Source: a virus
Length of the DNA stretch: 36,427 nucleotides
Strand: one strand, 5' to 3'
IMG/VR virus record: IMGVR_UViG_3300013099_000048
Span: 1 to 36,427 of that record
The stretch's first letter is position 1. Every line of letters starts with the position of its first letter. The notes under the pieces were generated by a model. That model was given only the letters and a program-made list of their open reading frames with translations, was not told the origin of the DNA and ran no database searches. Position numbers and translations under genes: made by a program. Below, piece by piece: positions 1 through 7,843 of this stretch.

Positions 1-312
1 GCCGAACGTGACTCGTTACAGATAGGGTTTGGACGCTCGCTGTGGTCGTCCGTCAACTACAAGGATCCGGGACGCGACGAAGTGTTTTCCATGGCGTTAC
101 GTACCGGCTGCACCGTCGAGCAGGTACAGGGCGCCCTCGACGCGACGGACCCTCTGGCGGCCGGAGAGATACCGTCCGTGGACACGCCCCGCTACTGGGC
201 CCAGGAGGGCGGCCCGGGCGCCCTGTGGCTCCTGTGGGCCTGGGCGGCATCCCTGCTAGCCCTGGTGATCATGGGCATGTTTTTGCGCGGATTATGGACA
301 TTCTCAACGTGA
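1..312 (+). CDS. Membrane protein, 5' end cut by the window
   Basis: The frame is open from base 1 to a TGA at 310-312, giving at least 103 residues, so the start lies outside the window or at an internal GTG (82) or ATG (91). The first half is soluble and charged. The second half has one strongly hydrophobic segment (roughly residues 77-97, rich in Leu, Trp and Ala), suggesting a single-pass membrane protein with a very short tail. I do not recognise the family. If the window end is joined to the window start with 3n+1 bases missing, the ATG at 36420 leads directly into this frame, so this is probably the rest of that gene. A copy of the 10.5/30.7 kb repeat core lies inside it at 163-187. 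Confidence 0.6.
   Translation, partial: AERDSLQIGFGRSLWSSVNYKDPGRDEVFSMALRTGCTVEQVQGALDATDPLAAGEIPSVDTPRYWAQEGGPGALWLLWAWAASLLALVIMGMFLRGLWTFST
163..187 (+). repeat. Single copy of the GAT...CCGTGGACAC repeat
   Basis: The half-site GGAGAGAT plus ACCGTCCGTGGACACG matches the left arm of the paired elements at 10543, 10661 and 30688. The core at 176-187 is a near palindrome (CCGTG-GA-CACGC). The downstream 25 bases resemble the loop of the 30688 element (GCTA then GGGCC), but I see no right arm. It lies inside an open reading frame, unlike the other copies. Confidence 0.5.
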
Positions 313-567
313 CGGGAAAGTAAACTGTGTTAAACCTAAATGTGTGGTTTAACGAGGTCTAGAAATAGGCCCCAATAGGAGACCACGAAATGACCAGCGC
401 CCGTCTCATCCGCAGTCAAGCCAACCGCGCCCGTAGGCGCGCGCCTGACTGACCAGCTAGCGAGTCTCCCCTACGAACTAGAGGAGGCGAAGCACGAGCT
501 GGAAACCTACATAGCGGAATTCTCGACGACCAGTTGAGGCCGCACCAACAAACACAACGGGGGCACC
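313..567 (+). other. Intergenic leader with no convincing gene
   Basis: About 250 bases lack a clear gene. A 20-codon frame opens at ATG 390 after an AGGAGA-like ribosome site and ends at 452. A second open frame running to a TGA at 535-537 reads like real protein at its end (a Glu/Lys/Ala-rich helix) but has no ATG, GTG or TTG; its only possible start is a CTG at 445. The two overlap in different frames, so either a short coupled pair or a decayed, frameshifted gene is possible. The perfect inverted repeat at 329-353 is also here. Confidence 0.35.
329..353. repeat. Perfect 8-bp inverted repeat, operator-like
   Basis: GTTAAACC (329-336) and GGTTTAAC (346-353) are exact reverse complements separated by 9 bases. 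The site is AT-rich within a GC-rich genome and sits just upstream of the first complete rightward gene, so an operator or an RNA stem in the leader is plausible. No T-run follows, so it is not a standard terminator. Confidence 0.5.
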
Positions 568-1023
568 ATGACGAGTCAACTAGGTACGAGCAGCCTGTCC
601 GATATGCGGACGGGAACTAACTTCTACACCGTGTCAGCCAGCGGTGTAGTTCAACACTGGGAAGTATCAAGCATAAGCAGGAGCGCCATAACCTACTCTA
701 TGCGCCTGAAATATTGCACTGGTGACGACGCCGTGCGTACGATGACTCACAAAAACAAGCCGGCATTCCTCATACTGCACAGCATCGGTGCGAACGTCGG
801 CGGTTACATCCGTTACAGCAAGAACCCCTGCAGCGAACAGAGATACGTACCTCGAACATTCTACTCCGACCGGGCCGAGGCACACGACAAGGGGCGCGAG
901 TTACGCGTATCCACGTTGACCAAACGCATAAATCACCTAACCAGCGAGATTAAACACTACCAGAAGGAACGCCACAACGCCACACGTGACCTTAACGTCC
1001 TCACATCAGGGAAGGTGTTATGA
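568..1023 (+). CDS. Hypothetical protein with C-terminal coiled coil
   Basis: A 151-residue protein starting at ATG 568 after a GGGGG ribosome site. The first two thirds are mixed beta-like sequence with no motif I recognise. From about residue 105 to 145 it becomes charged and helical (heptad-like Leu/Ile spacing with Arg, Lys and Glu), suggesting a coiled coil and oligomerisation. Its stop overlaps the next start as ATGA, so it is translationally coupled to the gene at 1020. Position at the head of the rightward block suggests an early gene. Function unknown. Confidence 0.75.
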   Translation: MTSQLGTSSLSDMRTGTNFYTVSASGVVQHWEVSSISRSAITYSMRLKYCTGDDAVRTMTHKNKPAFLILHSIGANVGGYIRYSKNPCSEQRYVPRTFYSDRAEAHDKGRELRVSTLTKRINHLTSEIKHYQKERHNATRDLNVLTSGKVL

Positions 1024-1436
1024 CTACTATCACCCTCGACCAACTCAAGCTGTACGGCGCCATCAGGGGGCACGACACATCCGTCACCAGGGGAAGTTTG
1101 CGGTACCTCATGCTGCCACGTCTCATCGCTGATCTGTACACCCTGCAGGACGCGAACCTCATCACCCAGGAAACTAACAACGTCGGTGAGATGCATTACC
1201 GACTCACAGGCGATGCCCTGGCGCGTGAGCAGTCAGGCCAGCCGTTGGAAGACACGCAGCCGCTGCCGATCGATCGCTCCCTGGAAATACTGCGCAAGTA
1301 CCTGGAGCGGACTGTGGCCCGCCTGGGTGCGCGATACGATCCCATACCGAACGTAGACGAAGATAACATAGAAGGCTTGGGCCGACTACGCGCCTTCCGT
1401 GCCACCCTGGCCAAGCTCAACGAGATCACATCATGA
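1020..1436 (+). CDS. Hypothetical protein, winged-helix-like N-terminus
   Basis: 138 residues; the ATG at 1020 overlaps the previous TGA. Residues 1-70 have the helix-helix-hairpin rhythm of a small winged-helix domain (an LPRLIADLYTLQDANLIT helix followed by a MHYRLTGDA strand pair), as in DNA-binding or protein-interaction phage proteins. This is a pattern impression, not a family match. The C-terminal half is helical and charged. Its stop overlaps the next ATG (ATGA), so the genes at 568, 1020 and 1433 form one translational unit. Confidence 0.75.
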   Translation: MTTITLDQLKLYGAIRGHDTSVTRGSLRYLMLPRLIADLYTLQDANLITQETNNVGEMHYRLTGDALAREQSGQPLEDTQPLPIDRSLEILRKYLERTVARLGARYDPIPNVDEDNIEGLGRLRAFRATLAKLNEITS

Positions 1437-1783
1437 ATATCACCTACCGAGAGTTCTTCGACGACTTCGAGTTGCGCCGATACGGCGACTTCCACGAGAG
1501 CAGCTTGCACGAGCGGGTGCTGTGGCACCTCGATTGCGTGGCCACGATGAACAGCATCAGTCCCGCACATTCGCCCAGGCGGCGCGACTACGTTTACGTC
1601 GCTATGCGCGACTTTTTCGCCCATCGGTTCGTCTGGGTGTGGTACGTGGTCGAGCTGGTTAGGTACCAGCTTTGCGCGATGAAGGGTCACGTATGGCACA
1701 TTTTGCCATATCCGGACGGCAACGCCGAAAGCGGGCAGTGTAAGCCCCTGGGGTACTGCACCCGTTGTGGCGCGGCGATGTGA
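1433..1783 (+). CDS. Hypothetical protein with C-terminal Cys/His motif
   Basis: 116 residues. An aromatic-rich middle (WVWYVVELVRYQLC) is followed by a C-terminal motif C-x3-G-H-x(~20)-C-x2-C (LCAMKGHVW ... YCTRCG). This resembles the small DUF1660-type phage proteins, whose Cys and His residues likely bind a metal. A related short protein occurs at 31669. Start is the ATG overlapping the previous stop. The gene ends inside the left arm of a strong two-part RNA hairpin (1780-1824). Function unknown; the metal site is inferred from residue spacing only. Confidence 0.7.
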   Translation: MNITYREFFDDFELRRYGDFHESSLHERVLWHLDCVATMNSISPAHSPRRRDYVYVAMRDFFAHRFVWVWYVVELVRYQLCAMKGHVWHILPYPDGNAESGQCKPLGYCTRCGAAM

Positions 1784-1824
1784 CTGTCACTCCGCCCCTG
1801 GTGTACAGGGGTGGTTTCAGTCAC
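1780..1824 (+). terminator. Two-part hairpin across a stop codon
   Basis: The outer stem pairs GTGACTG (1780-1786) with CAGTCAC (1818-1824). The inner stem pairs CCGCCCCTG (1792-1800) with CAGGGGTGG (1806-1814), including one G-T pair, around a 5-base loop. No T-run follows, so a partial terminator, RNase-processing or mRNA-stability stem between coupled genes is more likely than a full terminator. The next ribosome site (AAAGGA) lies just downstream. Confidence 0.5.
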
Positions 1825-1847
1825 ATTTCCCGCCAAAGGATAAACTA

Positions 1848-2063
1848 ATGCCAAAGGACGGCTCAGATCGCCTCCCCGCCCACATACAGCATGTTCTAAC
1901 GGTCGCCCCCGGGCAGGCCACGCTGGAAGAGTACCGCCAGATGATCGCTATGGAATTAATGTCAACCGCTGATGGGGCGTTCTACCACAGCAAATTAATG
2001 CAGCTACGTGGCTGGATCGCCGGTTGCGAGGCTTCGCACCCTACCTACAGGATAGAAGTATAG
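1848..2063 (+). CDS. Small hypothetical protein
   Basis: 71 residues. I chose ATG 1848 because AAAGGA lies 6-7 bases upstream; an upstream in-frame start would run through the hairpin at 1780-1824. The protein is helical and soluble, with a central region (TLEEYRQMIAMELMS) resembling an amphipathic helix. No recognised family. It is separated from the preceding coupled trio by the hairpin, so it may be expressed at a different level. Confidence 0.6.
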   Translation: MPKDGSDRLPAHIQHVLTVAPGQATLEEYRQMIAMELMSTADGAFYHSKLMQLRGWIAGCEASHPTYRIEV

Positions 2064-2121
2064 CGTCGCCTGGAAAGCGCTGTATTGACGACGCACGGTC
2101 CATGTGATTCAATGGGTCCTC

Positions 2122-2715
2122 ATGGCACACACCACATACTGTCTCTGCGGTTGTGAAACCGCTCCTGTGCGCGGCTCTCCGTTTGCCGCCACACACTACG
2201 GCAAGCTGTGGGAGCGGATACTTCACCCGAAGAGGTTTAAGGGTAAGTTGTCCGCAGTGCAAGCAGCGTACGCCATGGCCGAGTGGCCTGAGGCGTATAG
2301 TGACTTCCCGAAGACGCGTCGTCCGACGGATCACACCGTAGCACTCACAAGTACACCCGTTTGGGAGTTAGACATGGCCACTGCCACCAAGAAGACCACC
2401 CGCAAGACCGCCGCCGGCAAGAGCAAGGCCGCGCCCGTGCGCCCCGCCGCCGACAAGGCGAAGGCCGCCCGCAAGGCCGCCCCGAAGAAGGCCGCCCCGA
2501 AGAAGGCCACCAAGGCCGCCAAGGGCCACAAGTGCTGGTGCGGCTGCGGCGGCGTCACGAAGGGGAAGAGCCACTTCCTGCAGGGCCACGACGCCAAGCT
2601 GCACAGTCTCATCAACAAGTTGACGGCCGACGGCAAGAAGTTGCCAAAGTTCGTCCCGCAGGAGGCGCACGCGTACATCCTGGACCGCTGGCCGAACGCC
2701 AAGTCCATCATGTAA
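2122..2715 (+). CDS. Double CxCGC-domain protein with histone-H1-like linker
   Basis: About 197 residues from ATG 2122 (a GTG at 2104 is in frame; ribosome sites are weak for both). Two short Cys motifs appear, CLCGC near the N-terminus and CWCGCGG in the C-terminal third, each followed by a Gly/His/Lys segment and a helix; the C-terminal copy has the GHDAKL sequence common in actinophage CxCGC proteins. Between them lies about 50 residues of Lys/Ala/Pro repeats (KKAAPKKA type) like the tail of histone H1. An internal ATG at 2374 with GGGAG 7 bases upstream would yield a separate 113-residue basic protein. Likely nucleic-acid binding, by inference. Confidence 0.65.
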   Translation: MAHTTYCLCGCETAPVRGSPFAATHYGKLWERILHPKRFKGKLSAVQAAYAMAEWPEAYSDFPKTRRPTDHTVALTSTPVWELDMATATKKTTRKTAAGKSKAAPVRPAADKAKAARKAAPKKAAPKKATKAAKGHKCWCGCGGVTKGKSHFLQGHDAKLHSLINKLTADGKKLPKFVPQEAHAYILDRWPNAKSIM

Positions 2716-2737
2716 TTTTCGCTGTTTAACCACCACA

Positions 2738-2770
2738 CGAGCGCGGCCAACTTTGGGTTGGCTGCGCTCG
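2738..2770 (+). terminator. Strong 14-bp hairpin before the replication operon
   Basis: CGAGCGCGGCCAAC (2738-2751) pairs with GTTGGCTGCGCTCG (2757-2770) around a 5-base loop, with one G-T pair. There is no T-run, and the ribosome site (GAGGT) of the nuclease gene follows within 20 bases. It may be an attenuator, a processing site or a weak terminator separating the small-gene block from the replication operon. Confidence 0.55.
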
Positions 2771-2798
2771 ATGTGTATCCAAGACGAGGTAAATAAAC

Positions 2799-3866
2799 GT
2801 GGATTGTATACCGGTCCCACCACGGAAGGTTGCAGGTGACCTGTCGTGGTCGCAAGTGTCGAAGTGGAATAGGTGCGCGTGGCAGTGGACTCTACGCTAC
2901 GTGTACGGGTTGAAGGTGCGCGAGGTATCGCGACCGCTCATACGCGGCAGATTGGTCGATGTAGGCGTCGAAGCCGCGCTACGCCAGCACCACAAACTAG
3001 GCAAATGGCTGCCGTCCACCGTGACTAAGGCCATACGTGCTGCAGTGACCGAGGCGCTGAAGGATGGGCTCACCCTCACAAACGAGGATGACACGTGGAC
3101 CGGTGAAGCGGAGGCGTGTCGCGAGGTTGCACTGCGTGCTCTCACCGATCTGGACCTCGACAGGTTCGAGACGGTCGAGGACAGTGACGGCAAACCGCTG
3201 ATCCAGTACAAAATGCGCAGCCCGCTCGGTGTAGATGAGCCGTGGTCAGGATTCGTGGGCATCCTGGACTGGGTCGCCAGGGACAAAGAGACAGGCCGCG
3301 TGTTCCTGGTCGACCTCAAAGTCAGCGCCACGTCTAAAGACAGCGTGACGCACACCCTCGGTGCGCAGTGGGCAATCTACCAACGCATGCTATACACAGA
3401 ACTCGGGATCGAGGTCGACGGTAGCGTGGAGTGGTGGGTACGCGGCGTCACGCCGGGCAAGCCTAAGGTCAACAAAAATGGTAACGTGTCCAGGCAGGCC
3501 GTGGTCACGACCTGGGCCATATACCTGGAGACGGTGAAGCAAAACAAGGGAAAGCCCGCTGACTATCTCGACATGAAGGAGAAATTGGAGGCTACTCCCT
3601 GGTCCAGATGGGAGCCGTTCTACCGCAGCATGAGTACGTGTGAGGCGATATGGGACCGCGTAGTCTTTACGACTGCGAAGGAGATCAAGACGGTACTGGG
3701 CACAAATCGCCCAAACTACACGTTGGACGCAGTACCCAGGAATCTGTCCGGTATGTCGTGCCAGTGGTGTGACTTTCGCGGGCTGTGCCACGGGCAGATG
3801 GCTGGAGATGACGTTTCATGGCTAATTGAGGAAGGATACGAACATGGCAACCAAGAAGGCAAGTAA
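2799..3866 (+). CDS. RecB/Cas4-like PD-(D/E)XK nuclease with Fe-S cysteines
   Basis: 355 residues from GTG 2799, with GAGGT upstream. Catalytic core: GILDW with D157, then VDLK (D172, K174), then a QWAIYQ motif near residue 190, the order seen in RecB-family nucleases. One Cys near the N-terminus (C26) and C321-x2-C-x5-C330 at the end match the split four-Cys 4Fe-4S site of AddB and Cas4 proteins. By family knowledge it would be a DNA exonuclease that makes single strands for recombination or replication. It overlaps the Sak4-like gene by 23 bases, which fits a recombination module of nuclease, annealing ATPase and ssDNA-binding protein. Confidence 0.85.
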   Translation: MDCIPVPPRKVAGDLSWSQVSKWNRCAWQWTLRYVYGLKVREVSRPLIRGRLVDVGVEAALRQHHKLGKWLPSTVTKAIRAAVTEALKDGLTLTNEDDTWTGEAEACREVALRALTDLDLDRFETVEDSDGKPLIQYKMRSPLGVDEPWSGFVGILDWVARDKETGRVFLVDLKVSATSKDSVTHTLGAQWAIYQRMLYTELGIEVDGSVEWWVRGVTPGKPKVNKNGNVSRQAVVTTWAIYLETVKQNKGKPADYLDMKEKLEATPWSRWEPFYRSMSTCEAIWDRVVFTTAKEIKTVLGTNRPNYTLDAVPRNLSGMSCQWCDFRGLCHGQMAGDDVSWLIEEGYEHGNQEGK

Positions 3867-4683
3867 GAAGAAGGAAGAGGAACCGGTCGACCCGTTGGCG
3901 CCGTACCGGGTAGACTCGAACATTATCACGCGCGGTATGAACATCCTGCTGTACGGTCCACAGGGTGCAGGTAAGACATACATGGCGGCAACGGCGCAGG
4001 ATCACCCGGACATGGCCAACGTCCTGTTCCTCAACTGTGAGGGCGGGCTTATCTCGATTGCGCACCGTGGTGATATCGACGCCGTGGACATCACCACGAT
4101 CGATCAGCTTGAGGAAGTGTGCCTAACCTTGAAGGAAGGTGGGTATGAAGGTGTTACTACGGTGGTGGTGGACAGTGTGACCGAGCTGCAGTCAATCTCA
4201 CTGACCGGCATCGTCGAAGAGTCTATGGCCAGTAACCCCAAGGACAAGCACACCAACAGGGACGAGCTGTTTTTGGCTGATTATGGTCACAGCACCAAAC
4301 AGCTCAGCCGCATCCTCCGTATGTTCCGGGATCTGCCGCTCAACGTGGTGCTGATCGCTCACCCGAAGGAAGTGTACCCACCAGGGTCGAAGGGGCCGAA
4401 GGAGACAGCGACACCCCTAAGTATCCGACCCATGTTGACGGACAAGCTGTGCGGTGCAGTGATGGGGTACTGGGACTTTGTGTGGTACCTAAGTGATGTC
4501 GATGGCGAAAACCCGCGACACCTGATCACGCACACAGATGGGACCGTAAAGGTCAAGACCCGAGGAGCACCGTTTTCCGAGCACCTGTTGGACGAGTATG
4601 GAGGGATCGTCGAAGATCCCGACTTGCCGACTTTGTACAACATGTTCTGCACGACGCAGGGCGTAACCGGAGAAGATAAGTGA
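3844..4683 (+). CDS. Sak4-like RecA-fold recombination ATPase
   Basis: 279 residues. ATG 3844 is preferred over the in-frame TTG 3826 because AGGAAGG lies 7-8 bases before it. Walker A GPQGAGKT is at residues 38-45, and a Walker B-like TVVVDSVTEL lies near 110. The short RecA-like core and the NILLYGPQGAGKT start match the phage nucleotide-binding/Sak4 family, which helps single-strand annealing. The N-terminal 15 residues are Lys/Glu-rich and probably disordered. It sits between a nuclease and a probable ssDNA-binding protein, and its stop overlaps the next GTG (GTGA). Confidence 0.85.
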   Translation: MATKKASKKKEEEPVDPLAPYRVDSNIITRGMNILLYGPQGAGKTYMAATAQDHPDMANVLFLNCEGGLISIAHRGDIDAVDITTIDQLEEVCLTLKEGGYEGVTTVVVDSVTELQSISLTGIVEESMASNPKDKHTNRDELFLADYGHSTKQLSRILRMFRDLPLNVVLIAHPKEVYPPGSKGPKETATPLSIRPMLTDKLCGAVMGYWDFVWYLSDVDGENPRHLITHTDGTVKVKTRGAPFSEHLLDEYGGIVEDPDLPTLYNMFCTTQGVTGEDK

Positions 4684-5108
4684 GCAACGACGAAGTTTTC
4701 GAGATGGGCGATTTCACTGCCGACCTGATCCCCGTCGGTGATTATACCGTGCGTTGTGTCGACCTGGAGAAGGGAGAAAGTCAGGCAGGCAACGACATGT
4801 GGATTTGGTCAGTCATGGTCGAAGGCGGGGATCATAACGGCGAAGACATGCGTGTCTACACAGCTCTCACATCGAACGCTTTGTGGAAGCTGGCTGAGAC
4901 AGTGCGCGCGTTCGGTCTTGGCGCGACGGAGGGTAAGGGGTGCAAGTTCAAGCGTGACGACGCCATCGGTGCGAAGGCTACGGCCACGGTTGTGCACGAA
5001 GAGTACGATGGTAAGACGCAGGCTAGCATCAAGAAGTTGTCTCCTTTGAAAAAGGATCCAAAGAAGGCAGCTAAGAAGGCTACCCGCAAGCGCAGCAGGG
5101 ACCTCTAA
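4680..5108 (+). CDS. DUF669-like single-strand DNA-binding protein
   Basis: 142 residues from GTG 4680, overlapping the previous stop. The sequence begins with a beta-rich domain containing a PVGDYTVRC strand and an ...NDMWIWSVMVEGGDHNG segment, the pattern of DUF669 proteins that follow Sak4-like ATPases in phages. The last 25 residues are a Lys/Arg tail. Inferred role: coating ssDNA for the neighbouring ATPase and polymerase. The assignment rests on general shape and context rather than on catalytic residues, so it is moderately secure. Confidence 0.65.
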   Translation: MSNDEVFEMGDFTADLIPVGDYTVRCVDLEKGESQAGNDMWIWSVMVEGGDHNGEDMRVYTALTSNALWKLAETVRAFGLGATEGKGCKFKRDDAIGAKATATVVHEEYDGKTQASIKKLSPLKKDPKKAAKKATRKRSRDL

Positions 5109-5111
5109 GAG

Positions 5112-6791
5112 ATGCTCGCGTCCACAGCTTCACTCGCAAAGGTCGCCATCGCCCAGGTAAAGAAGGCCGACAGGCTATTCTTTGATGTTGAGACAACAGG
5201 GTTACACTGGTCACGTGGCGACCGTATCTGCGGTGTTGCTGTGGACGCCGGGCACGGCACGCACTACCTACCCTTCCGACATGGCGAGGGGTACAACCTG
5301 CCAGAGCACTACCTGGGTAAGTTAGCTGAGGCCATGAACGGCAAGCCAGTGTGCGGACACAACACCAAGTTCGACGCTCACTTCATGGCCCTAGAGGGGT
5401 ACGAGATCCCGGACAGTCTGCATTGTACGCTACTCGCCTCGCAGCTGCTTAACGAGAACGTAAAGAGCTTGTCACTCAAGAAGTTGGGCGACCAGTACCT
5501 TGGATCGGACAGCAGCGCCGAAGACAAGCAACTCGGGGAGGAACTGCGCAAGAGGAAGTTGAAGAAGGGCGACATGTGGAAACTGCCATCAGAGGTCGTG
5601 GCGCCGTATGCCATCCAGGACGTCGACCTCACGCGCCGTCTGTACGAGTATGTGGTTCCCAGGCTTAAGGGGTGGGGGCTATACGAGATATGGTTGGAGT
5701 GCTGCCGATACCTGACCATCACGGCGAACATGGAAGAGCGCGGCATGCAGGTTGACAGTAAGGTACTGTCTAAACTAGCGAGTAGGGCGGAGATCGAATC
5801 GGCGGCGTTGCTTGACAAGATCCGCACCGTAGCCGGGTACGACGTCAACCCTGGGTCGCCACCGCAGATGAAGGGCTTGCTGCAAACAGCAGACACGAAG
5901 GCCAGTACGGTGGAGCGATGCAATCACCCAGCCGCATCGTTGCTATTGAAGTGGCGCCAATGGAGCAAGATGTACAGTTCATACTGCAAGCCCTGGGCGG
6001 AGGCAGCCGCGCTAGACGGTGCCATCCACGCGTCGCTGAACCTAGGCGGAACGGTTGCCGGCCGACCCTCCTGTAGTGGGCCTAACCTACAGGCTGTCGC
6101 CAGGAAGACCGAAGTGTACGTCGTCAAGGACGCCATCGTCGCCCGGCCTGGGCGCGTGATCGTGTCTGCCGACTACAGCCAAGCAGAGTTGCGCCTGGGC
6201 GCGCACTACGCCAAAGAACAGCGTATGATCGACGTGTTCATGGCCGACGGCGATATCCACCAGGAGACGGCAGACGAGGCCGGGATTAAGCGTAATGATG
6301 CGAAGCGCATCAACTTCGGTATCGTGTACGGTCTCGGGTCGAAGGGCTTGGCAGAGCAGCTACGAATCCCGCGTAAAGAGGCCGCCGGCATGTTGTCCAA
6401 ATGGCACGCCACCTACCCGGGGTTCAGCAAGTTAGCCGATGCGGCAGAGAACGCTGCTAGGACGGACGGCCTTATCAGAATGTGGACGGGTCGCATTCGC
6501 CGATTCGACGGCTTGGTCAGTCAGTACCGTAACGCGCTGTCGGCCCTGGTCCAGGGCGGCGTGGCCGAGATCATGCGCACCGCAATCATGAAGTTGGACT
6601 ACCACCGCGACATCGCGCCTATGTTGATGCAAGTGCACGATCAGGTGCTGTTCGAGCCGAAACTGGACGACTTGGAAGAAGCGGTGTATTTTATCAGAGA
6701 AGCGATGCAGGATTTTCATTTCACCGTGCCCATGAAGGTTGACATATCGTATGGCCCGTCATGGGGCGACCAAAAGGAGATAGTGGTATGA
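5112..6791 (+). CDS. dpoZ: PolA-type DNA polymerase with 3'-5' exonuclease (DpoZ-like)
   Basis: 559 residues. The N-terminal DEDDy exonuclease is intact: D25-x-E27, D88 (HNTKFD), Y166-x3-D170. The polymerase domain has the TVAGRPSCSGPNLQ motif (314-327), motif A SADYSQAELR (D354), motif B K398...Y406 and motif C QVHDQ (D510). There is no 5' nuclease domain. Motif C has Gln511 where PolA enzymes usually have Glu. The gene overlaps the PurZ gene by four bases (ATGA). Family knowledge: the DpoZ polymerases of 2-aminoadenine phages are PolA-type, encoded next to purZ, and their exonuclease rejects adenine. The DpoZ name is inferred from this neighbour; the sequence alone shows a PolA polymerase. 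Confidence 0.9.
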   Translation: MLASTASLAKVAIAQVKKADRLFFDVETTGLHWSRGDRICGVAVDAGHGTHYLPFRHGEGYNLPEHYLGKLAEAMNGKPVCGHNTKFDAHFMALEGYEIPDSLHCTLLASQLLNENVKSLSLKKLGDQYLGSDSSAEDKQLGEELRKRKLKKGDMWKLPSEVVAPYAIQDVDLTRRLYEYVVPRLKGWGLYEIWLECCRYLTITANMEERGMQVDSKVLSKLASRAEIESAALLDKIRTVAGYDVNPGSPPQMKGLLQTADTKASTVERCNHPAASLLLKWRQWSKMYSSYCKPWAEAAALDGAIHASLNLGGTVAGRPSCSGPNLQAVARKTEVYVVKDAIVARPGRVIVSADYSQAELRLGAHYAKEQRMIDVFMADGDIHQETADEAGIKRNDAKRINFGIVYGLGSKGLAEQLRIPRKEAAGMLSKWHATYPGFSKLADAAENAARTDGLIRMWTGRIRRFDGLVSQYRNALSALVQGGVAEIMRTAIMKLDYHRDIAPMLMQVHDQVLFEPKLDDLEEAVYFIREAMQDFHFTVPMKVDISYGPSWGDQKEIVV

Positions 6792-7843
6792 GTTCCAGAG
6801 TGCTAGCCGTGGTTGGTGGTCAGTACGGAAGTGAAGGTAAGGGAAATATCGTAGCTAAGATCGCGTCTAACTACGACATGCACATCAGGACGGGAGGTCC
6901 CAACGCTGGGCATAGCCTGCGCCACAAAGGTAGAACGTGGAAGATGCGGATGGTGCCGTGTGGCTGGGTGAACCCAGATGCGAAGCTGTTCATTGGCCCA
7001 GGTGCGGTAGTCGACCCAAGACTGCTGCGGCGCGAGATTGATGAAGTCGCAGAAGTGGACCCGACTATCCACAGCCGTATCAGGATCGCGGCATCCGCTG
7101 CAGTAACACTGCCGGAGGACGAGGAAGCGGAGGCGGGTCTCGTCTTTTCCATCGGCTCGACCGGTGAGGGTGTAGGTGAGGCGCGCGCTAGGCGCATGGC
7201 ACGCAAGGACACGGGCCGGGTACTGTTGCGGGACGTGGCCGATGAGGAGGGTTTGAGCAGGTACGTTATCGAAGATACGACCTCGTACACGTCCAACCAC
7301 ATCCGCGCCGGCAAGTCTATCCTGCTGGAGGGTACGCAAGGGTTCGGCCTGTCGCTCATCCACGGACATTGGCCATACGTCACCAGCCACGACACCACGG
7401 CCGCGACCCTGACTGCCGACGCTGGGCTGTCGCCGCTCGACGTCACGAACGTACTACTGGTGGTCCGCACTATGCCGATCCGAGTGGCTGGCACGAGTGG
7501 GCCACTAGAGAATGAAACCGACTGGGACACCGTTGGGAAGCGTCTGGGAAAAGACGTCACCGAGCGTACTACCGTCACGCAGAAGATACGCCGCATCGCG
7601 GATTGGGACGACGGGCTGGTAAAGAGAGCTATCAACGTCAACCGCCCCACATCCATCGCTTTGAATTTCCTCGACTACCTTGACCCGGACATTGAAGGTG
7701 AGCACATGTGGAACGTCATCGCAAAGAGCGACAGAGTGCTCGGCATGGTGTCGTACGTCGAGTCGCGATTCGGTGTGCCAGTCTCCATTGTTGGTACTGG
7801 TGGGCCTGAGTGGTCGATATCGTACCGTAGGCCCGCACTGTGA
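6788..7843 (+). CDS. purZ: PurZ, 2-amino-deoxyadenylosuccinate synthetase
   Basis: 351 residues from ATG 6788, with AAGGAG 8 bases upstream. It is a homologue of adenylosuccinate synthetase PurA: P-loop-like GGQYGSEGKG (10-19), GGPNAGH with H42, GSTGEGVG (123-130), EGTQG (181-185) and a TSHDTTA segment. The catalytic Asp of PurA (GDEGKG) is Ser15 here, the published hallmark of PurZ, which makes room for the 2-amino group of dGMP. PurZ joins dGMP and aspartate using a nucleoside triphosphate; host PurB then releases 2-amino-dAMP (dZMP). The coupled polymerase, dUTPase and MazG-like genes support a base-replacement operon. An ordinary PurA would be about 430 residues with Asp. Confidence 0.93.
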   Translation: MSSRVLAVVGGQYGSEGKGNIVAKIASNYDMHIRTGGPNAGHSLRHKGRTWKMRMVPCGWVNPDAKLFIGPGAVVDPRLLRREIDEVAEVDPTIHSRIRIAASAAVTLPEDEEAEAGLVFSIGSTGEGVGEARARRMARKDTGRVLLRDVADEEGLSRYVIEDTTSYTSNHIRAGKSILLEGTQGFGLSLIHGHWPYVTSHDTTAATLTADAGLSPLDVTNVLLVVRTMPIRVAGTSGPLENETDWDTVGKRLGKDVTERTTVTQKIRRIADWDDGLVKRAINVNRPTSIALNFLDYLDPDIEGEHMWNVIAKSDRVLGMVSYVESRFGVPVSIVGTGGPEWSISYRRPAL

